A stretch of 64,000 nt of DNA from an uncultured Litoreibacter sp. (GTDB lineage: Bacteria > Pseudomonadota > Alphaproteobacteria > Rhodobacterales > Rhodobacteraceae), in the NCBI GenBank assembly GCA_947494645.1, contig CANLVO010000002.1, forward strand, positions 676,359 through 740,358, written 5' to 3'. A model generated the notes under the pieces. That model made no database searches and had not been told where the DNA came from. It worked only from the letters and a program-made list of their open reading frames with translations. Every line of letters starts with the position of its first letter. The first letter of the stretch is position 1. Below, one piece after another: positions 20,728-30,902 of the stretch. The position numbers and the translations under genes were made by a program.

Positions 20728-21289
20728 AACGCTGGTCGTCATGCTCAAAGAGCCGCATCCGGGACGGGTCAAAACCCGGCTGGGGCGGGGCCTCGGTATG
20801 GTCGGTGCGGCATGGTGGTTTCGCCATCAGGTACGTCGCCTGCTGCGCGAGGTCGAGGACCCGCGCTGGCGGCTGGTGCTGGCGGTTTCGCCCGATCACG
20901 AGGGGTTGGCCAGCCGCGTCTGGCCGTCGCATCTGCCGCGCATCGCGCAAGGCCGTGGTGATCTTGGGGACCGGATGGGCCGGGTGTTTCGCGACCTGCC
21001 GCCGGGCCCGGTCTGCATCATCGGCGCAGACATCCCGGGGGTGAGGGCCTACCACATCGCAAAGGCTTTTGCCGCGCTTGGGGATCATGACGCGGTGTTT
21101 GGTCCGTCGGAAGACGGTGGCTATTGGCTAGTGGGTCTCAAACGCATGGCGGCCCAGCCTGCGGGCATGTTTGCCAGCGTGCGCTGGTCCAGCGCGGACG
21201 CTTTGGCTGATACGCAGCGCAGCTTGGGGCGGCTGCGCATCGCTCATGTAGAGACCCTGCGCGACGTCGACGAGGTCGGCGATCTTTGA
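20720..21289 (+). CDS. TIGR04282/DUF2064 family glycosyltransferase-like protein, probable TTG start overlapping the dapE stop
   Basis: (M)[26 protein letters not shown]...[18 protein letters not shown]...[16 protein letters not shown]; conserved residues extend upstream of the first ATG (20741). Confidence 0.8.
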   Translation: MRRTLVVMLKEPHPGRVKTRLGRGLGMVGAAWWFRHQVRRLLREVEDPRWRLVLAVSPDHEGLASRVWPSHLPRIAQGRGDLGDRMGRVFRDLPPGPVCIIGADIPGVRAYHIAKAFAALGDHDAVFGPSEDGGYWLVGLKRMAAQPAGMFASVRWSSADALADTQRSLGRLRIAHVETLRDVDEVGDL

Positions 21290-21363
21290 GCCCAGAACCT
21301 CTGCATGCCCAAAGCAGAAAGAAGCCGGGTGCGCCGCGCCGTGACGCATGTTAGGCCTTGGGC

Positions 21364-23613
21364 ATGAGCAAATTTCCCTCCCGAGACGACATTCTGAACT
21401 GGCTCAATGACAACCCGACCAAGGGCTCCAAACGCGATATCGCGCGGGCTTTTGGCATCAAGGGCCAAGCCCGGATCGAGCTGAAGCGCCTGTTGAAAGA
21501 GCTGCAGGGCGAGGGGCTGCTGGAAAAACGCCGCAAAACCTATCGCGACCGCGACGGGTTGCCGCCAGTCTCTGTCTGCCGGGTTATGGCCGCAGATAGC
21601 GACGGCGATTTGTTTCTTGGCCCCGTGGAATGGGAGGGCGAGGGGGACGCGCCGCGTATTCTGTTCATCGCCAAAAAGGGCGATCCTGCCTTGGCCGAGG
21701 GGGACCGGGTTCTGGCGCGGCTGACGAAGGTATCCGGCGAGGGCTATGCCTATGAGGCCCGGCTGATCCGGCGCATCGGCACGGGGCCGCAAAAGCTGTT
21801 GGGCCTCTTCAAAGCGGGCTCTGACGGCGGGCGGATCACGCCGATAGACAAAGGCTCGGACCGCGAGTGGCGCGTTCCGGCAGGCGCCGAAGAGGGCGCG
21901 CGCGACGGCGAGCTGGTCGAGGCTGAACAGACCGGTCCGAAGTCGCGCATGGGGCTTCCTCTGGCGCGGATTACGGCGCGGTTGGGGGACCCGGGAGCAG
22001 CGAGGGCGGTATCGTTGATTGCCATCCACCAGCATGACATCCCGGATGCGTTTCCGAGCGACGTGGTGGCGGAGGCAGAGGCCGCAAAGCCTGTGACACT
22101 CGGCAAGCGCGAGGACCTGCGCGACCTGCCGTTGATCACGATTGATCCCTCCGATGCCCGTGACCATGATGATGCGTGTTTTGCCCATGCGGATGACGAC
22201 CCCAAGAACAAGGGCGGCCATGTGGTGTGGGTGGCGATTGCCGATGTGGCGCATTACGTGCGGCCCGGCTCGAAACTGGATCGCGAGGCCCGCAAACGTG
22301 GCAATTCCACGTATTTCCCTGACCGGGTGGTGCCCATGCTGCCTGACGCGCTGTCGGGCGATCTGTGCTCCCTGCATGAGGGGGTGGAGCGGGCCTGCAT
22401 CGCCGTGCGTATGGTGCTGGACGCGGATGGCAATAAGCTGGGGCACCGGTTCGTGCGCGGGCTGATGAACTCTCCGGCGGCGCTGAATTATGAAGAAGTA
22501 CAGGCGGGTCAGGACGGGCGGCCCAACGATAAGGTGGCGCCTTTGGTGAAAGGGGTCATCGCGCCGCTTTACGCCGCCTATGATGCCCTGAAATCAGCAC
22601 GCGCCCGTCGCCAACCGCTGGAATTGGACCTGCCGGAGCGCAAGATCGTTCTGGACGATGCGGGCCAGGTGACAAGTGTCGCGTTTCGCGACCGGCTGGA
22701 TGCTCATAAGCTGATCGAGGAGTTTATGGTGCTGGCCAATGTCGCTGCCGCCGAGACGCTGAAAGAGGCCAAGGTCCCGTTGCTCTACCGGGTGCATGAG
22801 GAGCCGAGCCCAGAAAAGCTCGAAAGCCTGCGGGAGGTCGCGGGGGCGTCGGGTTTCAATCTGGCCAAAGGGCAGGTGTTGGAAACCCGGCACCTGAACC
22901 GGCTGCTGGATCAGGCGAAGGACACGGAGCATGCGGAGTTGATGAACATATCCGCGCTGCGCTCGATGACGCAGGCCTACTATGCGCCCGAAAATTTCGG
23001 GCATTTCGGGTTGGCCTTGAAGAATTACGCGCATTTTACGTCTCCCATACGGCGTTATGCCGACCTGATCGTGCACCGGGCGCTAATCACCGCGCACGGC
23101 TGGGGCAAGGACGGTCTGGACGCTGCCGCACAAGAGGGGCTGAAAGAGACCGGCGAGCATATCTCGACCACAGAGCGCCGCTCCATGGAGGCGGAGCGCG
23201 ACACGACCGACCGTTATCTGGCCAGCTATCTGGCAGACCGGGTTGGCTCGGAAATTGGCGGGCGCATTTCGGGCGTGGTCAGCTTCGGGGTGTTTGTGAA
23301 GCTCGACGAGACAGGGGCGGATGGGCTGGTGCCGGTGCGGACGCTTGGGCGAGAATACTATCAGTTTGACCGCGAGGCCCAGACCCTGCGAGGCGAGCAA
23401 AGCGGTCGGGTGCTGGGCCTTGGCCAGCGCGTGCTGGTGCGCATCGCCGAGGCCACGCCGCAAACCGGCGGGTTGGTGCTGGAACTGCTGGAGCTTGAAG
23501 GCAAAGCGATGCCGCAAGGCGGCCGCGAACGCAGGTCTGGCGGGCCGAAGCGCAAGCTGGTGAAACACCGCAAAAAGGGATCCAAACTACGTAAAAAGGC
23601 GGCGCGGAAATGA
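21364..23613 (+). CDS. rnr: Ribonuclease R
   Basis: TIDPSDARDHDDACFA (RNB active site), HFTSPIRRYADLIVHRAL, C-terminal S1 domain GRISGVVSFGVFVKLDETGADGLV and basic tail. Confidence 0.95.
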   Translation: MSKFPSRDDILNWLNDNPTKGSKRDIARAFGIKGQARIELKRLLKELQGEGLLEKRRKTYRDRDGLPPVSVCRVMAADSDGDLFLGPVEWEGEGDAPRILFIAKKGDPALAEGDRVLARLTKVSGEGYAYEARLIRRIGTGPQKLLGLFKAGSDGGRITPIDKGSDREWRVPAGAEEGARDGELVEAEQTGPKSRMGLPLARITARLGDPGAARAVSLIAIHQHDIPDAFPSDVVAEAEAAKPVTLGKREDLRDLPLITIDPSDARDHDDACFAHADDDPKNKGGHVVWVAIADVAHYVRPGSKLDREARKRGNSTYFPDRVVPMLPDALSGDLCSLHEGVERACIAVRMVLDADGNKLGHRFVRGLMNSPAALNYEEVQAGQDGRPNDKVAPLVKGVIAPLYAAYDALKSARARRQPLELDLPERKIVLDDAGQVTSVAFRDRLDAHKLIEEFMVLANVAAAETLKEAKVPLLYRVHEEPSPEKLESLREVAGASGFNLAKGQVLETRHLNRLLDQAKDTEHAELMNISALRSMTQAYYAPENFGHFGLALKNYAHFTSPIRRYADLIVHRALITAHGWGKDGLDAAAQEGLKETGEHISTTERRSMEAERDTTDRYLASYLADRVGSEIGGRISGVVSFGVFVKLDETGADGLVPVRTLGREYYQFDREAQTLRGEQSGRVLGLGQRVLVRIAEATPQTGGLVLELLELEGKAMPQGGRERRSGGPKRKLVKHRKKGSKLRKKAARK

Positions 23614-24791
23614 GGCTGATCTGGGTGGTATTGGCGCTGGTCTGGACCGGTGTGGCGCAGGCGCAGGACGGGTTTTCCGAATGGCTCGTCGAATTTGAGG
23701 CCCGCGCGGTTGAGGCTGGGATATCCGCACCCGTGGTCAGCGCGGCGCTGAACGGTGTGACCTATGACCCGGAGGTCATCAAGCGGGACCGCAACCAGTC
23801 GGAATTTACCAAAACGATCTGGGATTATCTGGGTACGGCGGTCAGCGACGCGCGGATTGCCAATGGGCGCAAGGCATTGTCGCGTGAACAGGCGGCACTG
23901 GACCGGATCGAGGCGCAATACGGCGTCGACAAGCATATCGTGACCGCCATCTGGGGGCTGGAAAGCGCCTATGGCACGTTTCGTGGCAGCAAGGACGTGA
24001 TCCGTTCGTTGGCCACTCTGGCCTTTGACGCACGCCGCGCCGCGTTTTTTGAAGGTCAGCTGATGGATGCGCTGCGCATTCTCGATGCGGGCGATGTCAG
24101 CGCGCGGGCGATGACGGGGTCTTGGGCGGGTGCGATGGGGCATACGCAGTTCATGCCGGGATCCTATCTGAGCTACGCAGTTGATTTCGACGGCGACGGC
24201 AAGCGGAGCATCTGGGGCGATGTGGCGGTGGACGCCCTGGCCTCCACCGCGAATTACCTGTCGGAATTCGGCTGGGTCACCGGCCAGCCTTGGGGCGTCG
24301 AGATCAAGATCCCCGACGGGTTCGACTACCGGCTGGCGGATCGCGACGTGCTGAAATCCCCCGCCGATTGGGCGGCGCTGGGGGTGTTGGATGTGGCTGG
24401 CCGCGTTGTGCCGGATCATGGCATGGCCTCGATCCTGTTGCCTGCAGGGGCGCAAGGCGCAGGGTTCATGATCTTCGACAATTTCGCCGTGCTGGAACGC
24501 TATAATACCGCGGATGCCTATGTGATCGGTGTGGGCCATCTGGCGGACCGGTTGCGCGGCGGTGGGGCGTTTGAAGGCGGCTGGCCTTTGGGCGACAGAG
24601 CCCTGAGTTTTGACGAGCGGATCGAGTTGCAGGAGCGGCTGACAGCGCTTGGGTTTGATACCCAGAAGATCGACGCCAAGATCGGGCCGCTGACGATCAA
24701 TGCCGTGCGCGGGTTTCAGGCCAGCGTCGGGCTGGTGCCTGACGGATATGCTTCTCCCGCGCTGCTTGAGCGGTTGCGCGACGCCAATTGA
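23610..24791 (+). CDS. Lytic murein transglycosylase (MltB-like) with C-terminal peptidoglycan-binding domain
   Basis: AIWGLESAYGTFRGSKDVIRSLATLAFD; GSWAGAMGHTQFMPGSY; C-terminal LTALGFDTQKIDAKIGPLTINAVRGFQ. Confidence 0.93.
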   Translation: MRLIWVVLALVWTGVAQAQDGFSEWLVEFEARAVEAGISAPVVSAALNGVTYDPEVIKRDRNQSEFTKTIWDYLGTAVSDARIANGRKALSREQAALDRIEAQYGVDKHIVTAIWGLESAYGTFRGSKDVIRSLATLAFDARRAAFFEGQLMDALRILDAGDVSARAMTGSWAGAMGHTQFMPGSYLSYAVDFDGDGKRSIWGDVAVDALASTANYLSEFGWVTGQPWGVEIKIPDGFDYRLADRDVLKSPADWAALGVLDVAGRVVPDHGMASILLPAGAQGAGFMIFDNFAVLERYNTADAYVIGVGHLADRLRGGGAFEGGWPLGDRALSFDERIELQERLTALGFDTQKIDAKIGPLTINAVRGFQASVGLVPDGYASPALLERLRDAN

Positions 24792-24995
24792 GCGCCTGCG
24801 GCCGCAGATTTCTTATTGGCGCTTGTGGCTGGCGCGAGCCCGTACTGGCCTGCGTTTCGACGTGTTTCGCGGTTATTTGAGTATTTTTTGACCAAATGGA
24901 GAGGGGCGCATGGCGTGCGGCCTCGAATGTGGGTGGTCATTAGGGGGGAGGTGCGGTAGTGCGCCCTCGATACCTCCGTTTAAAGGCAAGACGTT

Positions 24996-26813
24996 ATGGA
25001 CCTTCGCAACATTGCGATCATCGCACACGTGGACCACGGCAAGACGACGCTGGTGGATGAGCTGCTGAAGCAATCGGGCTCGTTCCGGGAAAATCAGGCT
25101 GTGGCCGAGCGGGCCATGGACAGCAACGACTTGGAGCGGGAACGCGGGATCACCATTCTTGCGAAGGCCACATCAGTGGAGTGGAAGGGCATCCGTATTA
25201 ATATCGTCGACACGCCCGGCCACGCCGATTTCGGTGGCGAGGTGGAGCGTATCTTGTCGATGGTGGACGGCGTGGTCTTGCTGGTGGATGCCGCAGAGGG
25301 CCCGATGCCGCAGACAAAGTTCGTGACCTCGAAGGCGCTGGCCTTGGGGCTACGTCCGATCGTTGTGCTGAACAAGGTCGACAAGCAAGATGCCGAGCCG
25401 GACCGGGCATTGGACGAGTGTTTTGACCTGTTTGCCAACCTTGGCGCGAATGATGACCAGCTGGATTTTCCGTCCATGTACGCCTCTGGCCGGTCCGGCT
25501 GGGCGGATATGGAACTCGATGGCCCGCGCAAGGATCTGACGGCCCTACTGGATCTGATCGTGGATCACGTGCCCGCGCCTGCGCAGATTGAAGCGCGCGA
25601 CGCGCCGTTTCGGATGTTGGCGACGACTTTGGGGTCTGACCCGTTCATTGGCCGGTTGCTGACAGGCCGGGTGGAAAGCGGCACGTTGAAAGCCGGGGAA
25701 ACTGTGAAAGCGCTGTCGCGCGACGGCACCAAGATCGAGCAGTTCCGCTGCACCAAGATCATGGCGTCGCGGGGCCTGAATTTTGAGGCGATCGATGCGG
25801 CCGAGGCGGGCGATATCGTGTCGCTGGCGGGTATGTCGAAAGCGACCGTGGCGGACACGATCTGCGCGGTGGATGTCGACGAGGCGATCCCGGCGCAGCC
25901 GATTGATCCGCCGACGATAACGGTGACCTTCGGGATCAACGACAGCCCGCTCGCGGGTAAGGACGGCAAGAAAGTGCAGAGTCGTGTGATCCGGGACCGG
26001 CTGATGAAAGAGGCCGAGAGCAACGTCGCGATCAAGGTGACGGACACGCCCGGCGGTGATGCGTTTGAAGTGGCGGGGCGCGGCGAATTGCAGATGGGCG
26101 TGTTGATCGAAAACATGCGCCGCGAAGGGTTCGAGCTGAGTATCTCCCGCCCGCAGGTGCTGTTTCAGGAGATCGACGGTGTGCGCCATGAGCCCATCGA
26201 AGAGGTGACGATTGATGTGGATGACGACTATTCCGGCTCGGTGATTGAAAAAATCACCGGGGTACGGAAGGGCGAGCTGACGGAGATGAAATCTGCTGGT
26301 GCGGGCAAGACGCGGATCATCGCGCATGTGCCGTCGCGCGGGTTGATCGGCTATCACGGCGAGTTTCTGACCGATACGCGCGGCACGGGTGTTTTGAACC
26401 GCGTCTTCCACGAATGGGCCCCGCATAAGGGCGATATTCCGGGTCGTCGTGCGGGCGTATTGATCTCGATGGAGAACGGCGTTTCAGTGGCCTATGCAAT
26501 CTTCAACCTTGAGGACCGGGGCAAGTTTTTCATCGGCTCTCAGGAGGCGGTGTATCAGGGGATGATCATCGGCGAGCACAGCCGTGAAAATGATCTGGAA
26601 GTGAACCCGCTGAAGGGCAAGAAGCTGACCAATGTGCGGGCGTCTGGGACGGATGAGGCGGTGCGGCTGACCACGCCGGTGCGCATGTCGCTGGAAGAGG
26701 CGATTGCCTATATCGACAATGACGAGCTGGTTGAGGTGACGCCAAACGCCATCCGTTTGCGCAAGCGCCATCTGGACCCGCATGAGCGGAAACGGGCATC
26801 CCGGGCAGGTTAG
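24996..26813 (+). CDS. typA: Translational GTPase TypA/BipA
   Basis: [72 protein letters not shown]. Confidence 0.97.
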   Translation: MDLRNIAIIAHVDHGKTTLVDELLKQSGSFRENQAVAERAMDSNDLERERGITILAKATSVEWKGIRINIVDTPGHADFGGEVERILSMVDGVVLLVDAAEGPMPQTKFVTSKALALGLRPIVVLNKVDKQDAEPDRALDECFDLFANLGANDDQLDFPSMYASGRSGWADMELDGPRKDLTALLDLIVDHVPAPAQIEARDAPFRMLATTLGSDPFIGRLLTGRVESGTLKAGETVKALSRDGTKIEQFRCTKIMASRGLNFEAIDAAEAGDIVSLAGMSKATVADTICAVDVDEAIPAQPIDPPTITVTFGINDSPLAGKDGKKVQSRVIRDRLMKEAESNVAIKVTDTPGGDAFEVAGRGELQMGVLIENMRREGFELSISRPQVLFQEIDGVRHEPIEEVTIDVDDDYSGSVIEKITGVRKGELTEMKSAGAGKTRIIAHVPSRGLIGYHGEFLTDTRGTGVLNRVFHEWAPHKGDIPGRRAGVLISMENGVSVAYAIFNLEDRGKFFIGSQEAVYQGMIIGEHSRENDLEVNPLKGKKLTNVRASGTDEAVRLTTPVRMSLEEAIAYIDNDELVEVTPNAIRLRKRHLDPHERKRASRAG

Positions 26814-26849
26814 AACCGCAGGCTTTCGAGCATTCCTACTGAGACGAAA

Positions 26850-27326
26850 CTAAGACGTGCTTGCAACCGTGAGCGCGTCTTTTTCTTTGATCAGACCGGG
26901 GTGGATCACCTCGGCATACCAGCCGCCATGGCCGCGCATGGCGTTGTAGCCGCCGGGTCCGATGACCTTCTCCATCCGCGAGCAGGGCGCGCAGGGTTTG
27001 GTGAGTTTCAGCTGCGCGGTGCCGATGTGCAGGACGTCGTGGCGCAGTGCCGTGAGGTTGATGCCGGAGATGACGATGTTGCGGCGCAGCATCTCGGGCG
27101 TGACGGTCTGGCCGGTGAGGGCTGCGATGACGGGCAGATGCTCCGCTTGAATAAGGGTCACGGCGCGGGGGCCACCGGAGGTGTAGTGATCGCCTGCGAG
27201 ACCTTTTTCGGTGACCTCGACCTCTGTGACGATATGTATTGTCGCAAGTCGGGCGGGGCGCAGGCCGATCCAATCGACGGAGCCCGGTCGCGGATGGGAG
27301 CGCATGAGGGTGCGCAGCTCAGACAT
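26850..27326 (-). CDS. MOSC domain-containing protein
   Basis: GLAGDHYTSGGPRAVTLIQAEHLPVIAALTG...LRRNIVISGINLTAL...TKPCAPCSRMEKVIGPGGYNAMRGHGG. Confidence 0.9.
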   Translation of the reverse strand: MSELRTLMRSHPRPGSVDWIGLRPARLATIHIVTEVEVTEKGLAGDHYTSGGPRAVTLIQAEHLPVIAALTGQTVTPEMLRRNIVISGINLTALRHDVLHIGTAQLKLTKPCAPCSRMEKVIGPGGYNAMRGHGGWYAEVIHPGLIKEKDALTVASTS

Positions 27327-27585
27327 TTTGCAGGTTCAGGCAGGTTTTCTTGCGGGCGGGCAGGACCAGTTTGACGCCTGATTTGTAGAGGTTGCGGACG
27401 TAGTCGGGGTCTTCGGAATAGACGATCAGCAGCGGGCCTTTTGTTCCAATGACGGCGACGTTCTCCGGCAAGGCCTGAGTGGTCGCGGGGATGAATGCCG
27501 TGTTGATTGATCCCGGCCACATCGCTGCGGCAGCGATGGCGAGCCATGCCAGCAGGGCGGCGCAGGGGATCAGGAGCTGTTTCAT
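27319..27585 (-). CDS. Small exported or membrane-anchored hypothetical protein (88 aa)
   Basis: MKQLLIPCAALLAWLAIAAAAMWPGS N-terminal hydrophobic segment; stop overlaps the MOSC start. Confidence 0.65.
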   Translation of the reverse strand: MKQLLIPCAALLAWLAIAAAAMWPGSINTAFIPATTQALPENVAVIGTKGPLLIVYSEDPDYVRNLYKSGVKLVLPARKKTCLNLQNV

Positions 27586-27634
27586 CTTTGAGAGCGGCCC
27601 TTCGGGGAGGATATTTTGAAACATGGGAAGCGGA

Positions 27635-28687
27635 TCAGTAGTCATAGATATGTTCCAGAGTGCCGCTTTGGGTGGCGAGGGCGTCCAGCGTTGCTGTGAG
27701 TTCTGGAACCTTTATGGCGATGAGGGAGCGGCTCTGGTCAGAGAACCCGAAACGGGAGGTGGTTGAGATGATCTTGGCAGCGCCTGTGAGCGCAGGCGGG
27801 GTCGCGCCGAGATAGGAGAGCAATATGTCGTCATTGCCTGCGATTTCCACAAACTGACCGCCTGCGCGAGCGACGTCTTTGGCGAGGGTGGCGAAGATGC
27901 GGTAGCGGGGGACCTCAGCGATGATGATATCACCGGATTGGTCGATGAGTGTGACGTCAGGCAGGCGGGCCAGATCGGCAGGGTCGATATTCTGGATCGC
28001 GACTTGCATCCGCAATTCGTCCGCGCCGAGGCCCGCGGCGGCGTTTGCGATGACCTTGGCGTATTGGGTTTTGGCGCCCCATTCGAGGCCAAGCGCGATG
28101 CGGCGTTCCCAGCCTCGGACGCCGACAGGTTCAGCCGCCCAGAGTTTCTCAACCCAAGCGGGGAAATCGTAATTGTACCATGGGATCTGCTGCAGGAAGG
28201 TGGCGTAATCGGTCGCCATGTCTGCCTCGACCTTGTCTTGGGGGGAGGGGGCGAAGGCTGTGAAGAGCCGTCCGATGGTTTCCTCGTAGGCAGCTTTGAA
28301 CAGCATCTCCAGCGTGAAGGACGCGCCGATGGTGTAGATCGTGGCTTTTGAGTTGAAGCCCGCCTCCCCCAATTGGTCGGCTTGCTCAGTAAGGCCGCAG
28401 GTGGCTGACCAGAAACCTTTGATGGCGCTCAAATAGGGAAAGGTGTGGGGGTGGCCTGATTTCAGCGTCTCGGCATAGCCCTCATAGGCGTAGACGATGT
28501 GCCATTCGGGGTAGACCATGTAGGTCCGGGCCTCGGGCCGCTGGTTGGCCGGGTCGGTGACGTACTGCGCCTCAGCCTGCGTCAGCGCTTCGCCGCGGCA
28601 CATGGTTTCGACATAAAGGATGGGCCCCGCGATGATGGCAATCAGCAGCAGAAGCGACAGACCCAGCCATTTCAGCAGGCGCTTCAT
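27635..28687 (-). CDS. Uncharacterised protein with N-terminal TM anchor (about 350 aa)
   Basis: MKRLLKWLGLSLLLLIAIIAGPILYVETMCRGEALTQAEAQYVTDPANQRPEARTYMVYPEWHIVYAYEGYAETLKSG; ATGA overlap with upstream gene. Confidence 0.78.
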   Translation of the reverse strand: MKRLLKWLGLSLLLLIAIIAGPILYVETMCRGEALTQAEAQYVTDPANQRPEARTYMVYPEWHIVYAYEGYAETLKSGHPHTFPYLSAIKGFWSATCGLTEQADQLGEAGFNSKATIYTIGASFTLEMLFKAAYEETIGRLFTAFAPSPQDKVEADMATDYATFLQQIPWYNYDFPAWVEKLWAAEPVGVRGWERRIALGLEWGAKTQYAKVIANAAAGLGADELRMQVAIQNIDPADLARLPDVTLIDQSGDIIIAEVPRYRIFATLAKDVARAGGQFVEIAGNDDILLSYLGATPPALTGAAKIISTTSRFGFSDQSRSLIAIKVPELTATLDALATQSGTLEHIYDY

Positions 28688-29094
28688 TTGCGGTCGAACA
28701 TGAAGGCGGAAAACAGGGCGAAGCCGCCGAGAAAGATGTGCGGGATGTTGGCGGCAAGTTTGATCAGGAAGCTGGGGTATTCGTACCAGCCATAAACGAA
28801 GATGCCGAAATCCAGGTAGCCGGAGCCGGTGACGAGGCCCATGGCACCATCGAGCAGATAAAGCGCCCCGAACCATGTCAGGAAGATTTTCGAGGCGCGG
28901 TGGGAGATCAGGCCCGCAGCCAGCGCCCATAGCCCGGAGGCGACATGCAGCGAGTCGTCGAACAGATCAAGGGCGAAGACCCCAAAAGCGTTGCCGTTCT
29001 CGTCGATGATGCCGGGGATGGGCAGGTAGTTGAGCGATGCCGCGATAAACAAAACGGCGGCGTAGCCGAAAGCGATGATGCGGAGGGTGGTCAT
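28684..29094 (-). CDS. Four-TM membrane protein, uncharacterised
   Basis: 136 aa; MTTLRIIAFGYAAVLFIAASLNYLPIPGI...DDSLHVASGLWALAAGLISHRASKIFLTWFGALYLLDGAMGLVTG. Confidence 0.75.
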   Translation of the reverse strand: MTTLRIIAFGYAAVLFIAASLNYLPIPGIIDENGNAFGVFALDLFDDSLHVASGLWALAAGLISHRASKIFLTWFGALYLLDGAMGLVTGSGYLDFGIFVYGWYEYPSFLIKLAANIPHIFLGGFALFSAFMFDRK

Positions 29095-29109
29095 GTCTGG
29101 GTGCTCCCT

Positions 29110-30597
29110 TCAGGCGCGCGCGATGTAGCTGTCCCACAGGGCGTTGCGGAACAGAAGTTTGGGGTCCATCGCCCGCTTTTTGGCTGCAAAGGGCCTAAGC
29201 CCGGCGTAACCGGCGGCGAACTGGTCGGGGCGGGCATGCAGGCGGTAGGGCAGGTAATATGTCCCACCCAAACGGATGGCCGCATCAATCAGGTCCTGGG
29301 TCATGCGCCTTGCGTCTTCTTCCGCGCGCAGCGATTTTTCTTGGCTGAACAACATGACGGCGGCGATGCGGTCGACCGGCGCGTAGCCCAGCCAGCTTTC
29401 ATTGTCAGGCATGACGTAGCGCAGGGTGATGTTCAGCAGCTCTTGGTAGGAGGACGGGATGATCTGGCGGCAGGCGGCGATGAAGGCGCCGAAATTGTCG
29501 GGCGAGATGAAGTACTCGTGCAAGATGTCGGTGCGGGTCGGGTCGCGGTCATCAAGGGTGACCACCGGCTCGTTCAGAAGCGCGTTGCGGGTGGTGTCCC
29601 CGCCGCCAATGCGCGGCCCGAGCGAGGATTCAAACCACCAGCGGCCGTGTTTCGCGATGTCGGAGCCAAGCTGCGCCCGGAAAATGTCGCGGGCGCGTTT
29701 GGACAGCCAGCCAGAACCCGGCGCGGGCGGCAGATCGGACTGATCCGAGGTTGGGCGATACGTGATCATCATCGCGTCCTCGAGGAACCGGTCCTTGGAA
29801 ATATCCATCCGGCCATAGGCCATCTGCACATTCGGGGTGCCCTTGATCATGCGCACAAATTCGGGCCCGAAATTCATCGGGTCGAGATGTGTGAAAGTGG
29901 GCTCCAGCCGCGCGTTAGGGACCATGCGGACCTCTAGCTCGGTGATGATGCCTATCAGGCCGTAGCCGCCCATGGCCGACAGGAAGATGTCAGCGTTTTC
30001 CTCGCGAGAACAGGTGACCAACTGACCGTCGGCCAGCATGATCTGGATCGACACCACGGTGGAGCCCATCGGCCCGAACGGGACCGGCCACCCATGCGCG
30101 TTGACCGAGTAGGTCGCGGCGACGCCGAAATCGTTGTTCGATTGCATGACCGCCGGAGAGAAGCCCGCAGCGTCCAGCACTCTGATGATGGTGGACCATC
30201 TGGTGCCCGCGCCTGTGCGGTAGGTCAGATTGGTAGTGTCCAGCTCGACCCAGTCATGGGCCATTGTGTAGGTTGTGCCACCCTGGGCAATGGATTGCCC
30301 GCCCATCGAATGGCGCGCGGCAGAGGCGATGACGGGGCGGCGATTGGCTTCGGCGTCTTTCAGTTCCGCGCGCAGGGCGGCGGTGGATTGGGCGTCGAAT
30401 TTATCTGATACGGTGATATGTTTGGCGACCCGGGTGGGCGACAGCTCCGAGGCGTCATTGAGGATCAGCGGGTCGGCTGTTGGCGTGACATAGTTGGTGC
30501 CAATGGGGACAGGGTCGGTGTAATAGCGCCGCGTGGCCCAGCCGCCGATGACGGCTCCGGTGCCCAGAAGGAAGGCTCTGCGGGTGTTTTTGCTCAT
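29110..30597 (-). CDS. FAD-binding oxidoreductase, aldonolactone-oxidase-like, with Tat-type signal
   Basis: N-terminal NTRRAFLLGTGAVIGGWA; HSMGGQSIAQGGTTYTM; YSVNAHGWPVPFGPMGSTVVSIQIMLADG; GYGLIGIITELEVRMVPNA. Confidence 0.85.
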   Translation of the reverse strand: MSKNTRRAFLLGTGAVIGGWATRRYYTDPVPIGTNYVTPTADPLILNDASELSPTRVAKHITVSDKFDAQSTAALRAELKDAEANRRPVIASAARHSMGGQSIAQGGTTYTMAHDWVELDTTNLTYRTGAGTRWSTIIRVLDAAGFSPAVMQSNNDFGVAATYSVNAHGWPVPFGPMGSTVVSIQIMLADGQLVTCSREENADIFLSAMGGYGLIGIITELEVRMVPNARLEPTFTHLDPMNFGPEFVRMIKGTPNVQMAYGRMDISKDRFLEDAMMITYRPTSDQSDLPPAPGSGWLSKRARDIFRAQLGSDIAKHGRWWFESSLGPRIGGGDTTRNALLNEPVVTLDDRDPTRTDILHEYFISPDNFGAFIAACRQIIPSSYQELLNITLRYVMPDNESWLGYAPVDRIAAVMLFSQEKSLRAEEDARRMTQDLIDAAIRLGGTYYLPYRLHARPDQFAAGYAGLRPFAAKKRAMDPKLLFRNALWDSYIARA

Positions 30598-30902
30598 CGT
30601 CCCCGAATTCCTTTTCTTTGTCCCTTTTTGCGTTTGCTCTTGTCCTGATCTGGGGGCGGCCGGATCAGGTTGAAAGGGTTAGACGGAGATTAATGGCAAT
30701 TTGGGGTGCGGGTCAAAGCCTGTCTGGCTTTTGAGCCATGCACGGGTAGTGTGATGAAAGAAAATGGAAATATCCGCCTCTGCGCCTTGGGCTGAGCTGT
30801 GTTTAGCAACGCCTGCGCCGCGCCGACAGGTTGTGGGTTTCACCCCCAGATCCGCAATTTATTCTGAGGCTTCGTCCGAGGGGATTTCCGCCAGAACGCT
30901 GC

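Noticed and set aside
21244-22446. 400-aa minus-strand ORF opposite rnr
   Set aside because: Antisense to ribonuclease R; no recognisable domain.
23361-24539. 392-aa minus-strand ORF opposite rnr/MltB-like
   Set aside because: Antisense to two well-supported genes; spurious composition.
24947-24978. GGAGGT...ACCTCC pairing upstream of typA as a possible regulatory leader
   Set aside because: Only 6-bp arms with a 20-nt loop; expected by chance in GC-rich DNA.
28945-29937. 330-aa plus-strand ORF opposite the FAD oxidoreductase
   Set aside because: Shadow frame; the minus-strand product has clear FAD-binding motifs.
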